DNA of 64,000 bases from Tritrichomonas foetus (Eukaryota; Parabasalia; Tritrichomonadida; Tritrichomonadidae): contig MLAK01000502.1 of NCBI GenBank assembly GCA_001839685.1, positions 48,623 through 112,622 on the forward strand. The letters are read 5' to 3'. The notes beneath the pieces were generated by a model. The model did no database searches, was not told the origin of the DNA, and saw only the letters and a program-made list of their open reading frames with translations. Position numbers and translations under genes: made by a program. Of the stretch, positions 1 to 10,203 are shown piece after piece; position 1 is the first letter of the stretch, and every line of letters begins with the position of its first letter.

Positions 1-3000
1 AGTGATGCTACAGCAGTAAATAACATTTTCATTAGTAGAATCCAAAAGAATCTTCATATTATTTTGGTTGCTTCTCCATTTGGATCTGTATTTAAAGATT
101 CAATGCTAAATTTCCCCAATCTTCGAAATGAAATGGCAATTGATTGGTATCTTCCATGGTCAGAAAACGCATTAAAATCGATTGCATATGCTTCAATTAA
201 TCAAAATTCTGTAGGTGGAGTTGAAGTTGTTGATTCAGTTGTACAATCATTTGTAAAAATTCATAAATTTGTTGAACATGAGGCCAGTAAGTATTTATCA
301 ACAACTAAAAGATTTACAGCTGTAACTCCTTCTAAATACTTTGAACTTATTCAAACATTCAAAATTAAATTAAAGAAGAAGCAAAGACAAACAATTGAAT
401 TAATTAAAAAGTATGAAAATGGAGTTGAAAAAATTAAAACTACTCGAGCTTCAATTTCTACAATGAGTCACCAACTTGATACAGACATTCCTAAATTACA
501 AAAAACTCGTGGAGAAGTAAAGCTAATGCTTGGTGAATTACAAGTTCAGCAAGAAGAAGTTGAAGAAAATAAAGCCGAAGTCAAAGAAAAAAGTATAATT
601 GCAGCAAAAGAAGCTGCTTCTGCCAAAAGAGCCAATTCAATTGCACAAAAAGAACTTAAAAAAGCTGAACCTTTACTTGAAGAAGCTCAAGAAGCAGTAA
701 ATCGTTTAGATAAAGATTCTTTAGTAAATATTAAGAAACTTCATAATCCAAGTGCTGGAATGAAAGATACATTTGATGCTGTTTGTATTATGTTTAACCG
801 AGCACCAAGAAAAGTTGATGGCGCAATGCCTGGTGAAAAAATAGATGATTACTGGCCTGAAGCTGTCTCACTTCTAAATGATTTTAACTTTATTAAAAAT
901 GTCCAAAGTTACAGAATGGATATAATTCCAAAAGAAATAATTCATAAATTAAATAAATATGTAAATAATAACGTTCGTGCAGAAAAAAGGAAAGCAGCTT
1001 TGGCGTCTTTTCAAGCTGTTGCCGCATTATATGATTGGGTTTGTGCTTCATATGACTATTGGCATGTTTATCAAGAAATCTTACCTAAAAAACGAAAAGC
1101 AGAGAAAACTGCAAAGAAACTTGAAGAAACACAAGCAATTCTTGCTAAAGCAAAAGGACGCTTGAAAGAAGTGGAAGCAAAACTTCAAAAATTGATGGAT
1201 AATGTTCAAGAAATGCAAAAGAAAGAAAATGAACTTGCTCAAAATGTTACAAATACACAAAAACGATTAGAAAGAGCAAGGAAAATATTAAGTGGGCTTG
1301 AAGGTGAAGCAAAACGATGGGTGGAAAGTGCCAACAAACTGAAATTTTCAGCACAGTTCATTTTAGGTGATACAATTCTAATATCTAGTGCACTTACTTA
1401 TCTTGGAGCATTTTCTCCTTCTTTTAGAAGTGAAATAATTGATGAATGGAAGAAATTCATGAAAGAAGCAAATCTTAAATTCAATGAAAATATAACGATT
1501 GAAAATTCTATTGGGAATGAAGCGGTGATTCGAGATTGGGTTTTGAAAGGTTTACCAAATGATACACACTCTATTGAAAATGCTTTAATTATTCAAGAAA
1601 ATGAAACTTGTTATCCATTGTTGATTGATCCACAATTAAGTGGAACGAAATGGTTACAAACCGTTTTAGATAATCAATTACACCTTTTAAGTTTTGATCA
1701 ACCTGATTTCCTTCATGTTTTGAAGAATTGTGTATCTTTGGGATACTCAGTAATTATCGAAAATGTCGGTTTGAAGCTTGATCCATTAATTGATCCTATT
1801 TTATCACGTGAAATATCAAATATTGATGGACAGAAAAGGATTTGTTTAGGAGGAGAATTTGTGGATTATAATGAAAAATTCAGATTATATATTTCCACAA
1901 AATACCCCAATCCCCATTATTCACCTGAAGTATGCTCACAAATGACACTTATTAACTTCACAACAACACAAGATGGTTTGTCTGATCTTTTAATTAATAA
2001 TTTACTTGAAGTTGAAAAAAGTGATTTAGAAAAAATGAGAGTTAGTTTGATGGAAGCTAAAGCAGAAAATATGAAAAAACTAAAAGATATTGAAGATGAA
2101 ATCCTTCAGATTGTATCAAATGCATCAGGTGATATTCTTGATGATGATACTGCAATAGAAACGCTTCAAAGAGCTCAAGCAACATCAGCTGATATTGAAC
2201 AACAAATGATTGCTGCAGAACAAACAGAATCTGAAATTTCTGAATTTAAAACTCAATTTCTTCCTGTTTCTGACCGAGCCGCATTATTATATTTCTGTGT
2301 CTCTGATTTTAGTGTAATAGATCCAATGTATCAATTCTCATTGAAATGGTTTGTCCCATTATTCCGAAATTCTATTCAAAATGCAAATCATAAAGGTGAT
2401 CTTGTTGAAAACTTCAAAAATTCGGTTGCCTCTTCCTTTTATGACTCAGTTTCTTTCTCTTTATTTTCTCGTCATAAATTACTTTTCTCTACCTTAATGA
2501 CCATTCGCATTCTACTTTATGAAAAACGCGTGAATTCTTCAGAATTGGCATTTCTGCTTTCACCGAATGTCGTTCACCAAAAAAGTGAAATTTCTTGGAT
2601 TAATGATGATATTTGGTCACTTTTGGTTGCAATGAAAGACATTTCGCCAACGCTATCTGATGTTTTTAATTCAATTAAAGAGAATTCTGAAAATTGGAAA
2701 CAGTATTATAATTCTATCTCACCTGAAAAAGCTGAAATTCCTTTTCAAAACCAATATTCTCTATCTTCTTTCCAAAAACTTCTCATTCTACGAGTTTTTC
2801 ATTTAGAAAAAGTGCGTGAGGGCTTGAGATTATTCATCAGTAATGAACTAGGGGAACAATTCATTTCACCTCCAACTTTGAACCTTGTAAATATTTTCAA
2901 AGAGAGCGATCCTTTATCACCTTTGATATTCATTATCATGCCTGGAATTGATCCTCAAGATGAAATCATAAATGTTGCCCAAATCCTTGAAACAGAAAAA

Positions 3001-4680
3001 TATTTGAAAAGTTACTCACTTGGTCGAGGCAGAGGTCAAGGTGCCGAAGATTTAATTAATGATTCTGCCGAACGTGGTTTTTGGGTTTTGTTGCAAAATT
3101 GTCACTTGAGTTTATCTTTCATGCCACGATTAGAATACATTATTTCTCATTTGGATTCTGAAAAAACTCACAAAAGGTTTCGTTTGTGTTTAGTTACGAT
3201 GAGTTCACCTGATTTTCCAATTGGAATTTTATATCAAGGAACGAAGCTAATTTATGAAATTCCAAAAGGAATTAGAGAAAATGTGACACGTCTTTACGGA
3301 CTTTTCAATGAAGAAGATTATGATTCCATTGATTCTCTGACGCATGAAAAACGAATGACATTTAATTTAGCATTTTTCCATGCAGTTGTTCTTGAAAGGC
3401 TTCAATTTGGATCAATTGGATGGAATATTCCTTATGAATTCAATCCAAGTGACTTCACAATTTCTAGAAAACATCTACGTTCATTTTTAAATGAAAACGA
3501 AAGTCGAAAGATTCCACTGGAAGAGCTTTTATATGTAATTGGAGAATTGGATTATGGTGGAAGAGTCACAGATGCATGGGATCGACGTCTTCTTTTATCT
3601 TTATTGAATCAATTTTTTGCAGGAAAGAATTTTGTGAGTGAAAGAAAATATCCAACACCCGATTTAATGGGAACAATGCAAGAACTCCTTGATACTGTAT
3701 CTGAATGGTCTACCATCACAAGTGGTAGTGATGTTGGACTTGGAGAAAATGCTTCAACAATTATAGCTCGAAATGAAGCGATGAAAATCTTTGATAGCTT
3801 AATCGAAGTTCAGCCAACTCTTGTTGCTGCTTCTGAATCGATCAGTGAAGAACAATTTGCATTAAATTTGGTTCAGTCACTTCAAAAACAAGTCCCTAGA
3901 CAATTTAATAGGCGAAACTTTAAGAATAAATTCGACAAATCACAAACAATGACAACTGTTCTTGAACATGAAGTTATTCTTTATAATAATTTAATTACTG
4001 TCATTGTGGATTCCTTAAAGCAAATGGAAAAAGGTCTCAAAGGTTTGATTCTCATTGATGAATCACTTGAAACCTTTAATCGGTCCCTTTTATCTAACAA
4101 AGTTCCTGAATTATGGTTAAGAAATTCTTTTCCATCAATTTTGAGCTTGAGTTCATATATGAGTGATCTTAACAAGCGTGTTGAATTCTTAAATGGTTGG
4201 TTAAACAATGGACAACAACCAGAATTCATTTTCTTGGGTGGATTTTTCCATCCTGAAGAATTTTTAACAGCTGTTCTTCAAAGCTATGCAAGAAAGCATA
4301 AAGTTCCATTTGATTCCCTTGGCTGGGTATCTTCACCTGTTTCATATAAAGAAGCAAAAAATAATATGCTTGAAGAAGGCGTTTATATTGAAGGTTTGAT
4401 GCTTGAAGGTGCTAAATGGGACACAGTAGAATCAAAATTGATTGAATGTGGTGAAAAAGACTTAAATAATCAACTACCAATTATTAAACTAGTCCCTTCA
4501 CAAGATAAATCGCCTTATAATCTTTCAAAAACTTATGAATGTCCTGTTTTTCGAACACAAAATCGAGGAACTGGTGCACTTGATTTACCAAATTACATTT
4601 TCTCTTTGTTTTTGCCAACACCAACTATAAAGCCTGATCAATGGGTTCAAAGATCTGTTGCTGCCTTTATTACAATTTAA
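1..4680 (+). CDS. Axonemal dynein heavy chain, C-terminal part (5' end outside window)
   Basis: The frame is open from base 1, so the gene begins outside the window; about 1,559 residues are present. Order seen: end of AAA4 (P-rich segment with DWYLPWSENAL near nt 145-175), first stalk coiled coil (about nt 340-750), microtubule-binding tip (about 750-1080), second stalk coiled coil (1085-1330), AAA5 with GLPNDTHSIEN (about 1550), the AAA5-AAA6 linker, AAA6 and the C-terminal domain. Family blocks include WVLLQNCHLS (3082-3111), WNIPYEFN (3421-3444), GGRVTDAWDRR (3556-3588), GAKWD and YECPVFRT near the end. Dynein heavy chains are ATP-driven minus-end motors; the conserved C-terminal domain and the stalk fit an axonemal (flagellar) form rather than the cytoplasmic one, but the subclass (inner or outer arm) cannot be fixed from this part. 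The partner light chain LC8 is encoded at 44.2 kb, unlinked. Confidence 0.95.
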   Translation, partial: SDATAVNNIFISRIQKNLHIILVASPFGSVFKDSMLNFPNLRNEMAIDWYLPWSENALKSIAYASINQNSVGGVEVVDSVVQSFVKIHKFVEHEASKYLSTTKRFTAVTPSKYFELIQTFKIKLKKKQRQTIELIKKYENGVEKIKTTRASISTMSHQLDTDIPKLQKTRGEVKLMLGELQVQQEEVEENKAEVKEKSIIAAKEAASAKRANSIAQKELKKAEPLLEEAQEAVNRLDKDSLVNIKKLHNPSAGMKDTFDAVCIMFNRAPRKVDGAMPGEKIDDYWPEAVSLLNDFNFIKNVQSYRMDIIPKEIIHKLNKYVNNNVRAEKRKAALASFQAVAALYDWVCASYDYWHVYQEILPKKRKAEKTAKKLEETQAILAKAKGRLKEVEAKLQKLMDNVQEMQKKENELAQNVTNTQKRLERARKILSGLEGEAKRWVESANKLKFSAQFILGDTILISSALTYLGAFSPSFRSEIIDEWKKFMKEANLKFNENITIENSIGNEAVIRDWVLKGLPNDTHSIENALIIQENETCYPLLIDPQLSGTKWLQTVLDNQLHLLSFDQPDFLHVLKNCVSLGYSVIIENVGLKLDPLIDPILSREISNIDGQKRICLGGEFVDYNEKFRLYISTKYPNPHYSPEVCSQMTLINFTTTQDGLSDLLINNLLEVEKSDLEKMRVSLMEAKAENMKKLKDIEDEILQIVSNASGDILDDDTAIETLQRAQATSADIEQQMIAAEQTESEISEFKTQFLPVSDRAALLYFCVSDFSVIDPMYQFSLKWFVPLFRNSIQNANHKGDLVENFKNSVASSFYDSVSFSLFSRHKLLFSTLMTIRILLYEKRVNSSELAFLLSPNVVHQKSEISWINDDIWSLLVAMKDISPTLSDVFNSIKENSENWKQYYNSISPEKAEIPFQNQYSLSSFQKLLILRVFHLEKVREGLRLFISNELGEQFISPPTLNLVNIFKESDPLSPLIFIIMPGIDPQDEIINVAQILETEKYLKSYSLGRGRGQGAEDLINDSAERGFWVLLQNCHLSLSFMPRLEYIISHLDSEKTHKRFRLCLVTMSSPDFPIGILYQGTKLIYEIPKGIRENVTRLYGLFNEEDYDSIDSLTHEKRMTFNLAFFHAVVLERLQFGSIGWNIPYEFNPSDFTISRKHLRSFLNENESRKIPLEELLYVIGELDYGGRVTDAWDRRLLLSLLNQFFAGKNFVSERKYPTPDLMGTMQELLDTVSEWSTITSGSDVGLGENASTIIARNEAMKIFDSLIEVQPTLVAASESISEEQFALNLVQSLQKQVPRQFNRRNFKNKFDKSQTMTTVLEHEVILYNNLITVIVDSLKQMEKGLKGLILIDESLETFNRSLLSNKVPELWLRNSFPSILSLSSYMSDLNKRVEFLNGWLNNGQQPEFIFLGGFFHPEEFLTAVLQSYARKHKVPFDSLGWVSSPVSYKEAKNNMLEEGVYIEGLMLEGAKWDTVESKLIECGEKDLNNQLPIIKLVPSQDKSPYNLSKTYECPVFRTQNRGTGALDLPNYIFSLFLPTPTIKPDQWVQRSVAAFITI

Positions 4681-5547
4681 TGAAATCATATATTGATTGT
4701 TTTATTATAGATTTATTAGAAATAAATTGTTGTTAATATGCGAAACCTTTAATTTCTCATTGTTTTTATTATTTCTTTTCTTTTATGGGAATTATGTGTA
4801 GAAAATTGATATCTCTCATCATTGAATTTTCATATTTCAGCTTTCAATATCATGAATTTCCATTTTCACCATTTTATATGTTTTTTTCTTTTTCAACAAC
4901 CAAATAATGATATAAATTCGATAAAACTACTTATTTATTCTGTTCTATTTTTCAATTGGTATTTATGAAACGTCACTTCATCCAGCATGTTCTTGAGGTT
5001 ATTATGAAATCGTTAAACTTTTATTGAAACAACCAAATATTGATATTAATTCGCAAAACGTCTTTGCTACAATTTTATTTATTAATTCATGATTATTATC
5101 GATTTTTCAAAATGAATTTTTGATTGAGGTTTCGGAAACACCTATATAGACGTATACTAACAACATTTTATTATTGAGTGAACTTTTTACAAAATTACTA
5201 CAATAAAACATTTATCTGTTCATTGAATTTAACAATACAAATCGTTGTATTCATGAATGAGTAAATAAAAGAAATCCCACTTTCCCATTTATAAATACTA
5301 ATTTTACATTCAAATACTTAAATTCTCTGCATTTCATGCCGTTTTTCAAAAGCTCGAATCTAATGATTCAAAATCAGAACCAATATGAAATATATAAAGC
5401 ACGTACATAACTCTCGGCTGAAATCTAAACATTCTATGATTTAACAATTAACCAGCGTAAAAAAAAAAGATTTTTGTTTTTATCTTTTTACTCAGTTTCA
5501 TAAAAATGATTTAAAATTCAAAAATTATCAACTTTCAGGGAAACTCC
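4681..5547. other. Convergent intergenic region with decayed coding sequence
   Basis: This lies between the 3' ends of the dynein gene and the Cys/Pro-rich gene. It holds the ankyrin-repeat relic listed separately at about 4890-5092. The rest is AT-rich with stops in all frames; no RNA gene was recognised. Confidence 0.6.
4890..5092 (+). pseudogene. Decayed ankyrin-repeat fragment
   Basis: Read on the plus strand from 4961, the frame gives ETSLHPACS, an in-frame TGA at 4994-4996, then GYYEIVKLLLKQPNIDIN followed by SQNVFAT and a TGA at 5090-5092. This is the trichomonad-type ankyrin pattern (LHxAC..G..EIVKLLL..P.IDIN). A second, weaker copy upstream (about 4890-4950) reads FQQPNNDINS in another frame. 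The in-frame stop, the frame change and the absence of a start codon mark it as a relic of a multi-repeat ankyrin gene rather than a working gene. Ankyrin families are very large in trichomonads, so a dead copy between genes is plausible. Confidence 0.6.
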
Positions 5548-6210
5548 TTAGCAGTGCTTCAAAATTCTCTGAGCAGCATCGATGTGTCTCAAGGCCTCAG
5601 AGATTTTGCTTCCGCTGCAGTTTCCGCCGGCGCGCGCTGGCGCAGCAAAGCAGGGGCCTGCAGCTCTCTGTTGTTGTGGCTGTTGGACAGAAACTGGCCT
5701 GGGTGGTGGGCGGCTGACGCTGTTTGGTGGTGGTGGTGGCGGTGGTGGATGGTAGACTGGGTATTGAGGTGGTTCATACTTTTGTGGGGGTGGTGGAACG
5801 TAGACTGGATACTTTGGCGCTTCATAATTCTGTGGTGGTGGCGGGACATAGACCGGATATTGCTGTGCGGAGGAAGATGAGGCGCCTCTTGAGGAGCTGC
5901 CGTCGAGTGGTCTTCTGCAGAGTGGGCAGACGCCCTGGCCGCCTTGGGAATTGCTTCCGCCGAAGCATTTGTATTTGCGAGCGAGCTCTTCGGAAATTGA
6001 TGCGCCTGATGGAACATTCGACCAGTGGTAGATTCCTTTGTTCTTTCTGGCTCTGGCTTCGTCGGCATTGAGGCACTGTCTTCTGAGGTCGAGAATTACT
6101 TCCGTTGTTGCATCGAGAAGAGGTGGATCGTATGAAAGTTTGCTGGAGCAACCGCCGCATGAGGAGGGTGATGGTGATGAATATCTGCTGGAACAGAATG
6201 GGCAAGACAT
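5548..6210 (-). CDS. Cys-rich, proline-rich protein of unknown function
   Basis: I do not recognise a named family. The preferred start is the ATG at 6210 (MSCPFCSS...), giving 220 residues; an upstream in-frame ATG would add 29 residues of non-conserved look. The N-terminus has two close Cys pairs (CPFC...CGGC), which could form a small zinc ribbon, and a further CPLCRRPL lies near residue 112. The middle carries three copies of a roughly 16-residue Pro/Tyr repeat beginning YPVYVPPPP or YPVYHPPPP, followed by an eight-proline run. The C-terminus is a short amphipathic helix (ISEALRHIDAAQRILKHC). The gene is clearly richer in G+C than its neighbours. Zinc binding and a scaffold role for the Pro repeats are inference only. 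Confidence 0.75.
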   Translation of the reverse strand: MSCPFCSSRYSSPSPSSCGGCSSKLSYDPPLLDATTEVILDLRRQCLNADEARARKNKGIYHWSNVPSGASISEELARKYKCFGGSNSQGGQGVCPLCRRPLDGSSSRGASSSSAQQYPVYVPPPPQNYEAPKYPVYVPPPPQKYEPPQYPVYHPPPPPPPPNSVSRPPPRPVSVQQPQQQRAAGPCFAAPARAGGNCSGSKISEALRHIDAAQRILKHC

Positions 6211-7058
6211 TTTCGTTCTTGTTGCAATTAAAATAAATGAAGTGAATTCTAAAGTTTGAATTGGGCGATTCAATAATGGAATCTTTTTGATAATCATATT
6301 TCCAAAAAATTTGAATAGAATAAGACGTTAATAACTTTTTGAATCATTCAAGACGTTAAAAAAGTTTTTTTCAAATGATTTGATCAAATATAATAGAAAA
6401 AAAAACGTCCATATTAATGAAACTAACGTTCACTGTCAAATGAAGAATAAAATGTGCCAAACTAAAAACAGCCGAGAGGAAAAGATATTTGATCTCGTAA
6501 AATATAAAACTTTTTGAGAAGCATGGTGACTTTGTATAAAACCGGGAATTATAATAGAAAAAGTTTGTCTCTCATCTTCATTTTTAATTACTCTCTATTG
6601 AGATAGACAATATAATTTAAACATCTATACATATATGTTTCTATCTAATTTATATATCCTTTTTCATGAAAACATCGAAAATTAAAAGACAATAACCAGA
6701 ATTAAGATTACTGAATGACCTCCCTTAATGATAAAAATTGTTCAGTGACAACCTACTGATGCTTACTAGAACTGATGCACATAAATTAAAAAGGAAAAAA
6801 AGAAAATGCGCAATATATAATTATTTTAAAAAACAAAATTGAAACAGTTCTAATATAACAAAAAATAGTCTATATGATCAAACAATAGTATACTTTGTAA
6901 GAGAGATTCGAAAAGGATAGTTGTATCGTCCAACAAAACGAATCTCAAGGATTTACTCCAAAAGTGAAAATTGATTTTCACTTTTTCTAGAAAAACCTGA
7001 GAAAAAGTATATTCAAAATAGGAATAAGAAATGGTAAAGGATTACTTCCTTATCAATA
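6211..7058. other. Intergenic region, nothing recognised
   Basis: This lies upstream of the Cys/Pro-rich gene and downstream of the Sec23/24-like gene, both on the minus strand. It is strongly AT-rich with stops in all frames. It presumably holds the promoter of the Cys/Pro-rich gene, but no clear element could be picked. Confidence 0.5.
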
Positions 7059-8969
7059 TTACAATATATTGATATCAACACTTTCTTGTGAATTGTTATT
7101 GTTGTTACTGAAAAGTGAAGCAATAGAGGGGAGTAGAATTCTTCTCTGATTGTTTCTGATTTCAATACAATTCACAAAAGTAGCAAAGTTAATTTGAGAG
7201 GAATTCGAAAAAGAATTTATGAGGATGTCTGCTTTTTCGTAGAGTTTGTCATCGAAATTTGCAAATTTCTTCTTTAGAGACTTCAAAAACTGTCTAGCTG
7301 ATTCAGCATCTTCGATTAAAATACGATGAGCCACCATTGCAATCGCATAATTTCGTATGATGTCGATGTTGACAACTGGAAGTAACATTAAGGGTAAAGT
7401 AACAACTCTGAAGCGCCTTTCATTTATTTCAGTTGTATAGAAGACGGCAAACTGTATGTATGGACTGTGGAATTTGCTAGCATCCATTGTAAAATAAAAA
7501 GCATCACCAGCTTGGATCTTCGAAACTGTCACGCCTGTGTTCGTCTTGAGAAAGCCATGGCTAGAGTAGTCGAGGACATCATTGAAGTTGGGAGGTCGAA
7601 CAAAGATGAATGTATCATGATAAAGTGATGGTTTAAAAAGAGACAAAATTTCGCCTAAATCATCACAATTTTGATTTTGAATAAATCTATCGCTCTGAGT
7701 TTTGGAATTAATTTGAGGAGTTAAGTTAGAGTCGTCATCATCGTCCTCGTTGTTGGTATATTCTTCAGAATAGTCTTCTTCATCGTCATCATCTTCACTT
7801 GATGATGAAGATATTGTATTAGATTTTTCGATTTTAAGCGGATTTGTATTATTAACATTTGGAATTGGAGATGATGAAAAATGTGAAAATGAAGTTGGCG
7901 GAGCAGTATTTCTCAAAATTGTTAATCCTTTATTATTGGCTTGGTCTGATGTCAAGTCATTTGATGATAAGTGATGTGATAAACTTCTCGGTGGGAAAGT
8001 CGAAAGATTGGCTGATGAATTAGAAAGATTGCTTGGTCGATTAGATTTGAAATTAATATTTGATGTTACTTTCTGAAGTCTGAAAAATCCGCCTGTATAA
8101 GAAGGAAGATCGATTAAAGGGTTACGATATTTTATTTCATTATCAGTAAATACCATCACTGATGCTTGTGACCGAAATTGGCACATTTTCAAAGCTTCGT
8201 ACTTCAAAGAATTTAATCTTGCCACACTATGAAAGTCATTTTCATCAAGAAGAAGCTTCAATGAAGATCCGTATAAAGTTGAAATGGAGATACCAAAATC
8301 GATCATATTTCGAGGAGCATCAAAATTTTCGATGTATTTCAAATTTAATATTTCTTTTTGATTTTTCGCCATAAAATCTCGAAAATATGGCGCTGCTGCA
8401 AATAATTGAGAGTTTCTGGCAATAGGGGCACAATCTGGGAAAGTTTGAATGGAACATTGCCCTCTAAATTTAATGACACTAATTCCCCCATGAACGAAAG
8501 CCACGCCAACTTGCTTTGGATGATAGCAGGAAGAATAAGATTCAAAAATTGCGTCAATTATTCTGGGATTCGTTTTTAATAAGCTGATGGAAATAATGAA
8601 ATAATCTGTTGGAATGAAAACCGGCCGTTTGATGTAATTCTTATGAAGAACAGCTTCGTAAACTTCGTTCCGACATTCTGCGCCATTTGGATCGATTTGA
8701 ATACTCGTTTGTGTAATTCTGCCACATAAAGAACATTTAAATTGAAAAAGGCGAGTGGGCTCAATCGTATTGAATTTGTTGAAAAATGCGCTACATGATG
8801 AACACCGAGGAATTTTATCCCCTGGAAAAGCCGAAGTTTCTGGTCGGATGGAAGTGATAGGAAAAGGCGTATAGCACACCCCAATTTCAGTGGGAAGCGT
8901 GTTGGAGATAAAGTCAACTCCGCGATGCGTGATTTGTGCAAATGTACTTGCGGAGTGAGGGTGTATCAT
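7059..8969 (-). CDS. Divergent Sec23/Sec24-like COPII coat protein
   Basis: The start is taken at the ATG at 8969 (MIHPHSAS...), giving 636 residues; the frame runs further upstream but only to a GTG. The best landmark is a Sec23/Sec24 zinc finger, RCSSC...KCSLCGR, with Cys at about residues 56, 59, 79 and 82. It is followed by a shortened trunk-like region, and near the C-terminus by a helical stretch (AMVAHRILIEDAESARQFLKSL) like the all-helical domain. Sec23 and Sec24 form the inner COPII coat that selects cargo at ER exit sites. A Ser/Asn-rich insert ending in a long Asp/Glu run (SSSSSEDDDDEEDYSEEY, coded around 7740-7810) splits the trunk. The order fits Sec24 better than Sec23, but sequence divergence is large, so an accessory Sec24 paralogue is the safest call. 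Confidence 0.7.
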   Translation of the reverse strand: MIHPHSASTFAQITHRGVDFISNTLPTEIGVCYTPFPITSIRPETSAFPGDKIPRCSSCSAFFNKFNTIEPTRLFQFKCSLCGRITQTSIQIDPNGAECRNEVYEAVLHKNYIKRPVFIPTDYFIISISLLKTNPRIIDAIFESYSSCYHPKQVGVAFVHGGISVIKFRGQCSIQTFPDCAPIARNSQLFAAAPYFRDFMAKNQKEILNLKYIENFDAPRNMIDFGISISTLYGSSLKLLLDENDFHSVARLNSLKYEALKMCQFRSQASVMVFTDNEIKYRNPLIDLPSYTGGFFRLQKVTSNINFKSNRPSNLSNSSANLSTFPPRSLSHHLSSNDLTSDQANNKGLTILRNTAPPTSFSHFSSSPIPNVNNTNPLKIEKSNTISSSSSEDDDDEEDYSEEYTNNEDDDDDSNLTPQINSKTQSDRFIQNQNCDDLGEILSLFKPSLYHDTFIFVRPPNFNDVLDYSSHGFLKTNTGVTVSKIQAGDAFYFTMDASKFHSPYIQFAVFYTTEINERRFRVVTLPLMLLPVVNIDIIRNYAIAMVAHRILIEDAESARQFLKSLKKKFANFDDKLYEKADILINSFSNSSQINFATFVNCIEIRNNQRRILLPSIASLFSNNNNNSQESVDINIL

Positions 8970-10203
8970 GATTAAATAGAAATTACTTCCTTGAGATCTA
9001 TATGAAATGTTATGTGAAAAGGTGATATCCACTAGAAAGCTTCAGGATCAGAAATTCAGACTACTCAAAGAATTTGAATAATGAACTTTTTCTATGGATA
9101 AATGAGGTGATTTTAATATTACTCTTCATACTTGTCAAGCAGGTCAGATAGAAGCTTGTCTTTGTAACTTTGATTTCAACTAATTGATCACCACTAAATT
9201 ACAAAAATATGATTGCAGGAGGTTTTCTTTTGTTTCTGTGGCATTTGATTGAATTGCATCTAATGGAAAGTTACCGAGCCTATGAGAAATAATAGGTAAA
9301 TGATCATTATGAACTTGGTGATGTTAGTGAGAAACTATTTATAACAAAATAGTTCTAAAACCAGAAATGTTCAATCTTTCAATGAGATAAAGCAAGATCA
9401 GTTTTACCGTGAACAAATAAGGTCAAATGAAAAGTCAAATTCGCAAAAAGTGTTCAGGATGACTGGTCTACTTTAGGACATGTTTTGAGCAACCAGTTCT
9501 ACAATCTTAATAATGTGCATATGCACTAGTTATACCATTAACCTTAATAGAAGATGGGCAAAAACTCAAAATTCACAAAAAACTTATATATATCATATTA
9601 TGTTTGAGTGTTTGTTTTTCTTTTGAAGTGAATCAATTCTTCTCGAGCATGTTAGATGAAAGAAATACAAACCAGAAATATCAGTCATAATCATGAAGAC
9701 CAAAATCCTGAATAAAATCTTATTCGACCTGAAAATGAACTTGCGGCGTTGAAAAGTTGAGTATTATGAACAAGTCATCATATGATACAGAAGAGCTTGA
9801 ACATTCTTGAAGCGAGTCGAAAAGCTTTATGTGAAAGTTTTTTTGATGGTTTCAGAAAACCATTCAATTTCTTCACAAAGTGAAAATTGAAAGTCAGGTT
9901 ATAATGTGATGTGATCACTTTGCAATTCATTTTTTTCAACCAACAAGATCTTTTTCTTGAAAGAATTAGATATATTATTAGAATCAAAAACTACCTCCTT
10001 ACATGATATGAAATATAGAATTAAAGATTTTACACTATTGAAAATATCCATTTATTCATTCACTTTTTGACAATCAAAAGTCAATACCGCCAAAATTTTC
10101 TTTATTTAAGGTGATTATTCCACCATAACCGGGTAAAATTTTAAATCAACTCAAAATAAAAATCTATGTCAAAAATTCACCTTAACAGACAGTTATTTTT
10201 CAT
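8970..10203. other. Divergent intergenic region with possible gene relic
   Basis: This separates the Sec23/24-like gene (minus) from the split kinase (plus). The left and middle part contains coding-like fragments in shifting frames (separate entry). The last 200 bases before 10204 should hold the kinase promoter. Confidence 0.45.
9360..9990 (+). pseudogene. Possible frameshifted gene relic, family unknown
   Basis: Three plus-strand stretches read like protein although separated by stops and frame changes: FNEIKQDQFYREQIRSNEK (about 9376-9432), ALVIPLTLIEDGQKLKIHKK (from 9523, in a stretch open for over 50 codons) and SLNILEASRKALCESFFDGF (about 9794-9853). No start codon leads into them and the frame differs between segments. 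In AT-rich DNA some open stretches arise by chance, so this is a weak call; no family is recognised. Confidence 0.25.

Noticed and set aside
9778..9987. 69-codon minus-strand frame
   Set aside because: It overlaps plus-strand coding-like patches and has no recognisable feature.
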